NCBI GenBank assembly: GCA_002361095.1
Contig: DERU01000209.1
Span: forward strand, 1 to 8,024
Direction: 5' to 3'
Source of the DNA: Lachnospiraceae bacterium UBA3332
GTDB taxonomy: Bacteria; Bacillota; Clostridia; Lachnospirales; Lachnospiraceae
Length of the DNA: 8,024 nt
A model generated the notes under the pieces. That model had not been told where the DNA came from and made no database searches. It was given only the letters and a program-made list of their open reading frames with translations. Positions 1-5,795 of the stretch are shown here, in pieces. The position numbers and the translations under genes were made by a program. Position 1 is the stretch's first letter. Every line of letters starts with the position of its first letter.

Positions 1-1199
1 ACGCCAATCTTCCAGATGCCTTCCGCCGCCCCTTTAAACCGGAAGAAGATAAGCTGGGAATTGCTGTTCTCCAAAAGAAGCCGGTATTCGATCTCCACTT
101 CCGTGCCGTCGAACACAAAGCTTAAGTTGAATTTACTCCCCTGTCTGAGGGACAGGGTTGGGCTTCGCTCACCGGAGGGAGAGATGATATATGTCGTGAC
201 GATATTCGGAAGCTGGCTCCAAAGCTCCGCCACAAACCCTTTCGTCCCCCTCTCCACCCGTATCTCAGCTTCTTTCGCCTGCCCGCCCTGTACCACTTCG
301 CCGTAATAGTGATGCCGGTTGCTCGCCTCATTTCCCCCGCCGATCACCACACAGTGATTCAAAAGATCCGCGTAGGAATCGATCATCTGGGACAACAGCG
401 ACGTCCCGTTGTGGGGGCCCATATTCGTCCCGAGAGCGATGCAGATCACCAGGGGAAGTCCTCTTTTTGCCGCCAGTTCCTGAAGGTATTTCATCCCGTA
501 CATAATATCATTTTCCTGATAGCAGGGCGCATCGCTGTAGATGCCGTAAAACTCCTTCAAATATTCCTTTGCCTCCTTAAGCTTCACGACCCCGATCACC
601 GATTCGGGAGCCGCCCCTGAAAACGCATTCTCCGGGCTTGCTCCCCCAGAAGCCACGCTGGCCAGAAATGTCCCGTGCCCGTTCTCATCCCTGCTTGGCA
701 CTATCCCGGAAGGATTCTGGGAGCGGAGGGCTTCGTTGATCATTTCTTCTGTGTACTCGCTGCCGAAAGGAAAGCCCTCCGGCAGATTCCCTTCCTGGAC
801 AGTCTGGTCCCAGATCCCGGCAATCCGTGTTCCGCCTGCCGCGTCCCGGAACACCATATTATTGTAATCAATTCCCGTATCGATAAAACCAATCATCACG
901 CCCCTTCCCCTTAAGTGCAGCGTGGGATAATTCTGCACTGTACTGATCCCCGCCTGGTTTAAGGCTCCCGTGTCAAGGAGCGTATAGCAGTTCGGGATTG
1001 CCTGATAGCCGTATCTTTCTATCGTCAGCTCTCCCACGATAGCGGAATCTACATAGACCGAGCGGTAGCCGAACCCCAGCGGCACGATGCAGGACATATC
1101 CTCCCTGATGATCACGCCGTCCGCGCTCCGATAGCCGGGGATGATAAAATCCATATATTTCTGCGACAATATTTTTTCCCTGCAGTTTTCTGTACTCAT
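1..1199 (-). CDS. S8 family (subtilisin-like, CspB-type) serine peptidase, C-terminus outside window
   Basis: I translated this gene from the ATG at 1197-1199; 399 codons lie in the window with no stop, and the C-terminal part is missing. The catalytic Asp is Asp107 in GFIDTGID, the catalytic His is His175 in ENGHGTFLAS, and the oxyanion Asn is about residue 290 in IGGGNE. The nucleophile Ser should lie beyond the window edge. About 100 residues precede the Asp motif, like the prodomain of clostridial Csp germination proteases. From about residue 300 the sequence is beta-rich and falls between the Asn and Ser motifs, where CspB carries a jelly-roll insertion. There is no signal peptide, so it is probably cytoplasmic or spore-associated. 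The start is supported by GAGGTG about 12 nt upstream. It follows clpX by 52 nt and may be co-transcribed. Family is secure; substrate is unknown, and a germination role is only one possibility since Clostridia carry several such paralogues. Confidence 0.9.
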   Translation of the reverse strand, partial: MSTENCREKILSQKYMDFIIPGYRSADGVIIREDMSCIVPLGFGYRSVYVDSAIVGELTIERYGYQAIPNCYTLLDTGALNQAGISTVQNYPTLHLRGRGVMIGFIDTGIDYNNMVFRDAAGGTRIAGIWDQTVQEGNLPEGFPFGSEYTEEMINEALRSQNPSGIVPSRDENGHGTFLASVASGGASPENAFSGAAPESVIGVVKLKEAKEYLKEFYGIYSDAPCYQENDIMYGMKYLQELAAKRGLPLVICIALGTNMGPHNGTSLLSQMIDSYADLLNHCVVIGGGNEASNRHHYYGEVVQGGQAKEAEIRVERGTKGFVAELWSQLPNIVTTYIISPSGERSPTLSLRQGSKFNLSFVFDGTEVEIEYRLLLENSNSQLIFFRFKGAAEGIWKIG

Positions 1200-1211
1200 A
1201 TAACAAAAACA

Positions 1212-1240
1212 CCTCACATACTTTATCCAAGTATATGAGG
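1212..1240 (-). promoter_or_regulatory. Hairpin between clpX and the S8 peptidase gene, containing the S8 ribosome binding site
   Basis: Read on the minus strand, CCTCATATACT (1240-1230) pairs with AGTATGTGAGG (1222-1212) across a 7-nt loop, giving 11 pairs with one G·U. Five weaker pairs (two wobble, three A-U) can extend the base into the AAA before it and the TTT after it. The 3' arm ends in GAGG, which is the Shine-Dalgarno core of the S8 gene, and it is followed by TGTTTTTG and then the ATG at 1199. The element could therefore be a weak intrinsic terminator after clpX, a translational gate on the S8 gene, or both. The fold is seen directly; the function is inferred. Confidence 0.55.
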
Positions 1241-1251
1241 CATTTCCCATT

Positions 1252-2769
1252 TTATGAACCGATTCGCATAACCTGCTGGCTCCTTAACGCGATCAGCGGC
1301 CCTGCCGTCCCTTCGATATATCCTTTTGTGATGGTTACTTCCCCGATGCTGTCGTCCTTCGGGATCTCATACATGATATCCAGCATAAATTCCTCGATGA
1401 TGGCGCGAAGCGCCCTTGCGCCCGTATCCTTCTCCATCGCTTTCTTCGCGATGGCATGGAGCGCCCCGTCGTCAAAGGTAAGCTTCACCTCGTCAAGAGC
1501 CAGCAGCTTTTGGTACTGCTTAAGGATCGCGTTCTTCGGCTCTCTTAAGATCTGCACAAGCATCTCCTCGCTCAGTCCCTGCAGGGTGAACACGATGGGA
1601 AGACGGCCTAAAAACTCCGGGATCATCCCGAATTTCCTAAGATCCTCCAGCGTCACTTTCTCTAAGATCGTCTTATCCTGGTCGTATTTATCCTTAAGCT
1701 CCGCCCCGAATCCGATAGAAGCCTGCTTTTTCAGTCTCTCCTTGATGATGTTGTCAAGATCCGGGAACGCCCCGCCGCAGATGAACAGGATATTCCGCGT
1801 GTTCACCGTGGTGAGGGGCACCATGGCGTTCTTGCTGTTAGCACCTACCGGCACCTCCACCTGGCTGCCCTCTAAGAGCTTTAACATCCCCTGCTGCACC
1901 GATTCCCCGCTCACATCCCGCTGGCTGGAGTTTCTCTTCTTGGCGATCTTGTCGATCTCGTCGATAAAGATGATGCCCTGCTCCGCCTTCTCCACGTCGT
2001 TGTCCGCCGCGGCGAGGAGCTTGGATACCACGCTCTCGATATCGTCGCCGATATAGCCCGCCTCCGTCAGTGAAGTGGCGTCCGCGATGGCCAGGGGCAC
2101 ATCCAACAGTCTTGCCAGCGTTTTTACCAGATAGGTTTTCCCGCATCCCGTAGGGCCGATCATCAAAATATTGGACTTCTCGATTTCGATATCGTCCATG
2201 GTACCCGTGGCCACCCGCTTGTAATGGTTATACACCGCCACGGAAATCACTTTCTTGGCGTGCTCCTGCCCCACCACATATTGATCCAGCTGCTCCTTGA
2301 TCCTGTGGGGCGCGGGAATGGAACGGATATCAAAAACCGGCTTGGCCTTGTCTTCCTTACTTTTTTTCTTAATCTTCTGCTTTCTGGGAATCCCGTCGTT
2401 GCCCAAATCCGCCAGATTGATAAAACTGATATTGGGAAACCCTTTCGTCGTCTGTGACTCCTGGTTTTCCTCCTTGTCCGTCTCTTCTTCCCCGCCCGAC
2501 TTGCGCGTAAACTGGTTGTTGAGCATATTAAAAAGCGCAGGATTGCTCAGCATCCCCTGATAGTCGTACTGGCTGACCGCATCCATCGTTTTATGCATGC
2601 AGTCGTCACAGACGCAGATGTTGTTGGGCAGATGGAACATTTTCCCGGCCTTACTCTCCGGCCTCCTGCAGATAAAACACACATCCTCGTATTCTTTCTT
2701 TTCCCCAGAACTATCCTGTTTGGCCTGTTCCGCAGTTGTGCCCTGCTCCTGCCGATCCTTATCACTCAT
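1252..2769 (-). CDS. clpX: Divergent ClpX-type AAA+ unfoldase lacking the RKH loop
   Basis: This encodes an ATP-driven unfoldase of the ClpX family, which unfolds proteins and threads them into ClpP in the cytoplasm. It is 505 aa from the ATG at 2767-2769, chosen because GAGG sits about 7 nt upstream; in-frame TTG (2793) and ATG (2781) starts lack a clear site. Features in order: four-cysteine zinc-binding domain (Cys31, 34, 54, 57); charged linker about 85-150, acidic then lysine-rich; Walker A GPTGCGKT (205-212); pore-1 loop GYIG (238-241); Walker B IIFIDE (266-271); ClpP-docking IGF (352-354); GRLP with arginine finger Arg389; sensor-2 GAR (450-452). Usual ClpX proteins are about 410-430 aa, and the excess is mostly the linker. 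The RKH pore-entrance motif is absent: residues 302-325 read VEVPVGANSKNAMVPL and onward. The fold is certain. Being a second, specialised paralogue is inference, since the rest of the genome is not visible. Confidence 0.9.
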   Translation of the reverse strand: MSDKDRQEQGTTAEQAKQDSSGEKKEYEDVCFICRRPESKAGKMFHLPNNICVCDDCMHKTMDAVSQYDYQGMLSNPALFNMLNNQFTRKSGGEEETDKEENQESQTTKGFPNISFINLADLGNDGIPRKQKIKKKSKEDKAKPVFDIRSIPAPHRIKEQLDQYVVGQEHAKKVISVAVYNHYKRVATGTMDDIEIEKSNILMIGPTGCGKTYLVKTLARLLDVPLAIADATSLTEAGYIGDDIESVVSKLLAAADNDVEKAEQGIIFIDEIDKIAKKRNSSQRDVSGESVQQGMLKLLEGSQVEVPVGANSKNAMVPLTTVNTRNILFICGGAFPDLDNIIKERLKKQASIGFGAELKDKYDQDKTILEKVTLEDLRKFGMIPEFLGRLPIVFTLQGLSEEMLVQILREPKNAILKQYQKLLALDEVKLTFDDGALHAIAKKAMEKDTGARALRAIIEEFMLDIMYEIPKDDSIGEVTITKGYIEGTAGPLIALRSQQVMRIGS

Positions 2770-2861
2770 ACTTTTCCTCATTCCGCCGCCCAAGCGGCAC
2801 CTTATTCAATGGGAACTTTGGGACGCACAACGCCGCAAAGCCAGAGATTGCAGATTGTATA

Positions 2862-2883
2862 GGAAACGACTTTAGTCGTTTCC
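2862..2883 (-). repeat. Perfect 9-bp inverted repeat in the clpX leader
   Basis: GGAAACGAC (2862-2870) and GTCGTTTCC (2875-2883) are exact reverse complements around a TTTA loop. On the minus strand the stem is followed by TATACAATC, with no U-tract, so it is not a typical terminator. It lies about 95 nt upstream of the clpX start and is the third stem-loop met after htrA. A small GC hairpin (GCCGC 2785-2789 with GCGGC 2794-2798) lies just before the clpX ribosome binding site. Function unknown. Confidence 0.55.
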
Positions 2884-2890
2884 GTTTGCA

Positions 2891-2934
2891 ACGTCCGCAT
2901 GCTGCGGATGCAGCAGAATTCCCTATGCGGACGT
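2891..2934 (-). repeat. Nested stem-loop in the htrA-clpX intergenic region
   Basis: ACGTCCGCAT (2891-2900) and ATGCGGACGT (2925-2934) form an exact 10-bp inverted repeat. Inside it TGCTGC (2900-2905) pairs with GCAGCA (2910-2915) around a GGAT loop. The two stems share base 2900 and can stack, leaving a bulge of about 9 nt on one side. A competing local fold, CCGCA with TGCGG in the minus-strand copy, is also possible. It could be part of a structured 5' leader of clpX, a small RNA or an intergenic repeat. No known riboswitch class was recognised. Confidence 0.5.
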
Positions 2935-2946
2935 GCGCATTTGTCC

Positions 2947-2980
2947 ATAACAAACGGCAAATATTTTTGCCGTTTGTTAT
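2947..2980 (-). terminator. Strong hairpin just downstream of htrA, likely intrinsic terminator
   Basis: The arms 2947-2961 and 2966-2980 are perfect 15-bp reverse complements around a 4-nt loop. The GC-richer core CGGCAAA/TTTGCCG is followed on the minus strand by TTTGTTAT, which can act as the U-rich tail and also pairs with an A-rich 5' flank. It starts 15 nt after the htrA stop codon. This form would work in both directions, though only minus-strand genes flank it. It suggests that clpX is at least partly transcribed separately from htrA, but I see no convincing clpX promoter after it. Confidence 0.65.
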
Positions 2981-2995
2981 AATTTACAATCTTTC

Positions 2996-4630
2996 TCACG
3001 GCAGCCGCCACTGCCGTCTGCCAGGCTGCTCTTCTTCCAAACTTTGCAGGCTTCCCGCATTGACCTCGTCCAAGGTGGAAAGCGTGACTTCCACATCTTT
3101 TGCCACAAATCCATTGGGGCTGCCCTGCATAATTGTCAGTTTTACTGTTTCCCCGGCCTGGTAATAGCCCAGATACTTTGTCAGTTCTTCCCGGTTTCTG
3201 ATCTTGGTATCATCCACCGCTATGATAATGTCGCCCCGGACGAGACCGGCCCGGTCGGCTCCGGTTCCCTCATATACCTGCGCCACAAAAACGCCCTCCG
3301 GAATACTGAAAGTCTCGGTGACTTCGCTGGTGACATTGATACAGGAAACCCCCAAATACCCCCGGTCCTCGTCCGCCACCCGCAGTCTGGTCTGATGGGT
3401 CATAAGTTCCTCAATGATAGGCTTCGCGGTGGAAATCGGTATCGCATACCCCATTCCCTCCACAGCCGTGCCGCCGATTTTATTGGAATTAATCCCCACC
3501 ACTTCTCCCTTGATGTTCAAAAGCGCGCCGCCGGAATTGCCGGGGTTAATGGCCGCATCCGTCTGGATCAATGCGTTGCTCGTCCCCGTCTCGCTCACCT
3601 CCAGCGTACGGTTTAAAGCGCTGATGACACCGGTAGTCACAGACTGTCCATAGCCCAGCGCATTCCCGATGGCAATCGCCGGTTCGCCCATTTTTAAATT
3701 ATCCGAATCCCCCATCTTGGCAATACAGATGGCGTCCCGGGTTTCCTCCCCGATGTCCGAAAGGGCCACGGCCACCACCGCCAGGTCGACGGTGGAATCT
3801 ACCCCCTTGACCTGCGCCTCCAGAACCTGGCCGTCAATGAACTGTACGTAAAGCACATTGGCGCTGTCCACCACATGGTAGTTGGTCACAATCAAAAGTT
3901 CCGAGTCATTTTCCCCGATGACAATACCGGAACCGCTGGCCTCCTCGTCCCGGGAATAAGACTGTCCCCAAAAATCCTGGAACTGCTGGGTATAGCTATT
4001 CGTGATAGAGACACAGGCCGGCATCACCTGCTCCACCACATCCGTCACGTCCGTGACCACGGCCGTCACGGTTTTGCTCTCCCGGATCGCGCTATCCGCC
4101 GCCTCTTCCCTATCCGGCTCCATTGCGGCTTCTTCCTCCTGCACAGGCTCCGGCAGGCTTTCCTCTGCCTCCTGATAAGCCGCGCCGTCCGAATCTTCCC
4201 CGTCCCGGACAACGCTGTCACCGTCCAGCTGCTCCTGCAGGCTGTTTACCGCAAGCCAGCTGACACCTCCGCAAAAGCCGATGAACACCGCCGCCAAAAC
4301 GATGGCTACTGCGACCCTGGCCTTTTGCCCTTTCTTTTTGGGCTTTCGGGGATTCTCGCCGTATCCGTTTACGCTGTACGGATATCCCTCCTCCCCCGCA
4401 TGCCCTTCCGCTGTGCCTTGCCCGCTGCGGTAGCGGTCGCTGTAATAATTATGGTACGGATAATCGTCCTGCCGGTTTTGGCCGTTACCCTGCTCCCGCC
4501 CGTCAGTCTCCCCCTGCGGATTGTCCTGTGCGCTCTCCCGGACGTCCGGCGCGGCATGCTCCCTGCGCGCCCCTTCTCCTGCGTCCGTCCGTCCGTTTTC
4601 AAACCGATCCGGCTGATTCTCGTCAAACAT
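2996..4630 (-). CDS. htrA: HtrA/DegP-type membrane-anchored serine protease with PDZ domain (S1C)
   Basis: This encodes a surface-facing quality-control protease that degrades misfolded exported proteins; in Firmicutes this family is usually induced by secretion or envelope stress. It is 544 aa. Order: cytoplasmic tail 1-100, rich in Asp, Gly, Tyr and Arg and ending in a lysine cluster; one transmembrane helix about 104-127; acidic Glu/Asp-rich linker about 137-182; trypsin-like domain about 190-410 with His252 (TNYHVV), Asp282 (VDLAVV) and Ser366 (GNSGG); one PDZ domain about 424-520 starting GYLGV. The triad is complete. I chose the ATG at 4628-4630, with GAGG 9 nt upstream; an in-frame TTG at 4672 would add 14 residues that mostly translate the ribosome-binding region. 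The upstream 144-nt gap is AT-rich with only a lone TATACT (4695-4690, minus strand) and no matching -35. A hairpin follows the stop. Family certain; substrates unknown. Confidence 0.93.
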   Translation of the reverse strand: MFDENQPDRFENGRTDAGEGARREHAAPDVRESAQDNPQGETDGREQGNGQNRQDDYPYHNYYSDRYRSGQGTAEGHAGEEGYPYSVNGYGENPRKPKKKGQKARVAVAIVLAAVFIGFCGGVSWLAVNSLQEQLDGDSVVRDGEDSDGAAYQEAEESLPEPVQEEEAAMEPDREEAADSAIRESKTVTAVVTDVTDVVEQVMPACVSITNSYTQQFQDFWGQSYSRDEEASGSGIVIGENDSELLIVTNYHVVDSANVLYVQFIDGQVLEAQVKGVDSTVDLAVVAVALSDIGEETRDAICIAKMGDSDNLKMGEPAIAIGNALGYGQSVTTGVISALNRTLEVSETGTSNALIQTDAAINPGNSGGALLNIKGEVVGINSNKIGGTAVEGMGYAIPISTAKPIIEELMTHQTRLRVADEDRGYLGVSCINVTSEVTETFSIPEGVFVAQVYEGTGADRAGLVRGDIIIAVDDTKIRNREELTKYLGYYQAGETVKLTIMQGSPNGFVAKDVEVTLSTLDEVNAGSLQSLEEEQPGRRQWRLP

Positions 4631-4774
4631 ATCCCCTAACCTCTTTTTCCTGTAATCTGACCGCAACTTCAAACTCTTTACTGCCTATCAGTATAAGAAA
4701 ATTTTGTGAACTTTCTGTGTCCTGTTTGATAAAAAAATCTGAAACACATCGTCGCAATCCACTGCGGCAGCTTC

Positions 4775-5695
4775 CTACCAGTAGCTTTTTTGCATGCTGC
4801 ACCACCGCACCATTCCTGCCGGAAGGCTTTGATACCGTTTCCCCAGCCTGTAGCCTGCCAGCTTGGCCGCACTGTGTCCGGCCAGCCTGCACAATTCCTG
4901 CGGCCGGTGTCTCCACAGATAGGCCGCCGTTTTTTTCACCAGTTTTTTCCCCTCCCCTTCCGGGGGAACCGACGCGAAAATTTCCGGATGGAGCGCATGG
5001 GAGACGCCCAGGTCAAAATTGCGCCGAAACTGCTGCATCGCCGTATAGTTATGGGAATGGATGACCCGCGCGCATGCCGCATAGGCAATCCGGTATCCCG
5101 CCTGTACCGCACGTGCCGCATAGACCATATCCTCGTTAAAAATCGTTTTCGGGGCAAAACCGCCCAGACTGTCAAAAACGTCCCGGCGGTACATGGCGCA
5201 CACATTGGAACAAAAAAACGTCTTGATTCCCAGCCTTTCCAGATCCTGCTTTCCCTTGACGCAGCTCTCCTTTGGATAATTAAACTGTCTGGTATAGCGC
5301 TCCATCTCATTGCAGTCCTCCTCGGGAAGCTGTCTGGCATAGGCCACCGCCACATCCGGCCCCTGGCGCAGGGCGCACAGCAGCCTTTCCAAAAGAAACC
5401 GGTCCGCCGGAAGGGCATCCTGCGTCATACACACAAAAAACGCGGCGTCCGACTGCCCCACTCCGGCATTACGGGTCGCCCCATGGTCAAACTCTGCCCT
5501 GGACAGATGGGTCAGCACTGCCGCCGGATGCTCTCTTAAAAAATCCGAAACCGGCTCCAGCTTTTCAAACTCCGCCTGTTCCGTATTCATCACAATAATT
5601 TTGTGTACCGGCTGCGACTGGTTTTCCAACCCTTCCACCAGTTCCAAAAACCGCGTCTGCGGACGCAGGGTCGGTATAATCACGTCTATTTTCAT
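4775..5695 (-). CDS. Family 2 glycosyltransferase, rhamnosyltransferase-like
   Basis: This 306-aa GT-A glycosyltransferase probably transfers a sugar from a nucleotide-sugar donor to a growing lipid-linked glycan at the inner face of the membrane. It opens with the typical beta strand MKIDVIIPTL. DHGATRNAG (70-78) and MTQDALPAD (90-98) form the nucleotide-binding and metal-binding region. NEDMVYAARAVQAGY (187-201) carries the likely catalytic acidic residue, and HSHNYT (213-218) is a motif common in bacterial rhamnosyltransferase-like GT2 enzymes. The C-terminal 60 or so residues are basic and may touch the membrane. The ATG at 5693-5695 has GGGGAGG 4 nt upstream, which fixes the start. It follows the LCP gene with a 100-nt gap that holds two hairpins, so it is probably the last gene of the polysaccharide operon. 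The donor sugar cannot be read from the sequence; rhamnose is a guess from the motif. Confidence 0.88.
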   Translation of the reverse strand: MKIDVIIPTLRPQTRFLELVEGLENQSQPVHKIIVMNTEQAEFEKLEPVSDFLREHPAAVLTHLSRAEFDHGATRNAGVGQSDAAFFVCMTQDALPADRFLLERLLCALRQGPDVAVAYARQLPEEDCNEMERYTRQFNYPKESCVKGKQDLERLGIKTFFCSNVCAMYRRDVFDSLGGFAPKTIFNEDMVYAARAVQAGYRIAYAACARVIHSHNYTAMQQFRRNFDLGVSHALHPEIFASVPPEGEGKKLVKKTAAYLWRHRPQELCRLAGHSAAKLAGYRLGKRYQSLPAGMVRWCSMQKSYW

Positions 5696-5721
5696 GCGCC
5701 CTCCCCATGAGCATATGGCAT

Positions 5722-5753
5722 AAGAGGACCGTCAGCTTCCTGCCGGTCCTCTT
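5722..5753 (-). terminator. Hairpin between the LCP and glycosyltransferase genes, possible terminator or attenuator
   Basis: AAGAGGACCG (5722-5731) and CGGTCCTCTT (5744-5753) form a perfect 10-bp stem around a 12-nt loop, in which CAG can pair with CTG. On the minus strand the 3' arm ends CTCTT and continues TATGCC, so the U-tail is short. On the plus strand it ends in TTTT. It lies 27 nt before the glycosyltransferase start. Partial termination inside the operon, or mRNA end protection, is plausible. Confidence 0.5.
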
Positions 5754-5760
5754 TTGGTAA

Positions 5761-5781
5761 GCCGAAACCACCCGGTTCGGC
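5761..5781 (-). repeat. Second hairpin after the LCP gene
   Basis: GCCGAA (5761-5766) pairs with TTCGGC (5776-5781), and CC (5768-5769) pairs with GG (5774-5775) after a single bulged A, closing a 4-nt loop. It begins 15 nt after the LCP stop codon when read on the minus strand, directly before the larger hairpin. There is no U-tract after it, so alone it is a poor terminator; the tandem arrangement is what makes it notable. Confidence 0.4.
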
Positions 5782-5795
5782 CAGTCTTTCCCTTC

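Noticed and set aside
973..1230. Minus-strand 85-codon frame with a TTG start
   Set aside because: It is out of frame with the S8 peptidase, which carries the Asp and His catalytic motifs and the better ATG start.
1235..2056. Plus-strand open frame of 273 codons
   Set aside because: It lies antisense to the strongly conserved AAA+ domain of ClpX, has no recognisable domain, and is explained by codon bias on the opposite strand.
2854..2859. TACAAT on the minus strand upstream of clpX as a -10 box
   Set aside because: The region where a -35 would lie is the 9-bp hairpin and has no TTGACA-like hexamer; the nearest TTGCAA is about 26 nt away.
3875..4639. Plus-strand open frame of 254 codons opposite htrA
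   Set aside because: The minus-strand frame has a full catalytic triad and PDZ domain; the plus frame is Pro/Arg/Leu-rich with no motifs, a typical shadow.
4631..4672. Longer htrA start (TTG at 4672)
   Set aside because: The added residues cover the ribosome-binding region and the site before the TTG is weak; the ATG at 4630 with GAGG 9 nt upstream is better.
4690..4695. TATACT on the minus strand upstream of htrA as a -10 box
   Set aside because: No acceptable -35 hexamer lies 16-18 nt upstream, so a promoter is not supported by sequence alone.
4790..5539. Plus-strand open frame opposite the glycosyltransferase
   Set aside because: No family resemblance, and it is fully covered by the GT2 gene with its strong ribosome binding site.
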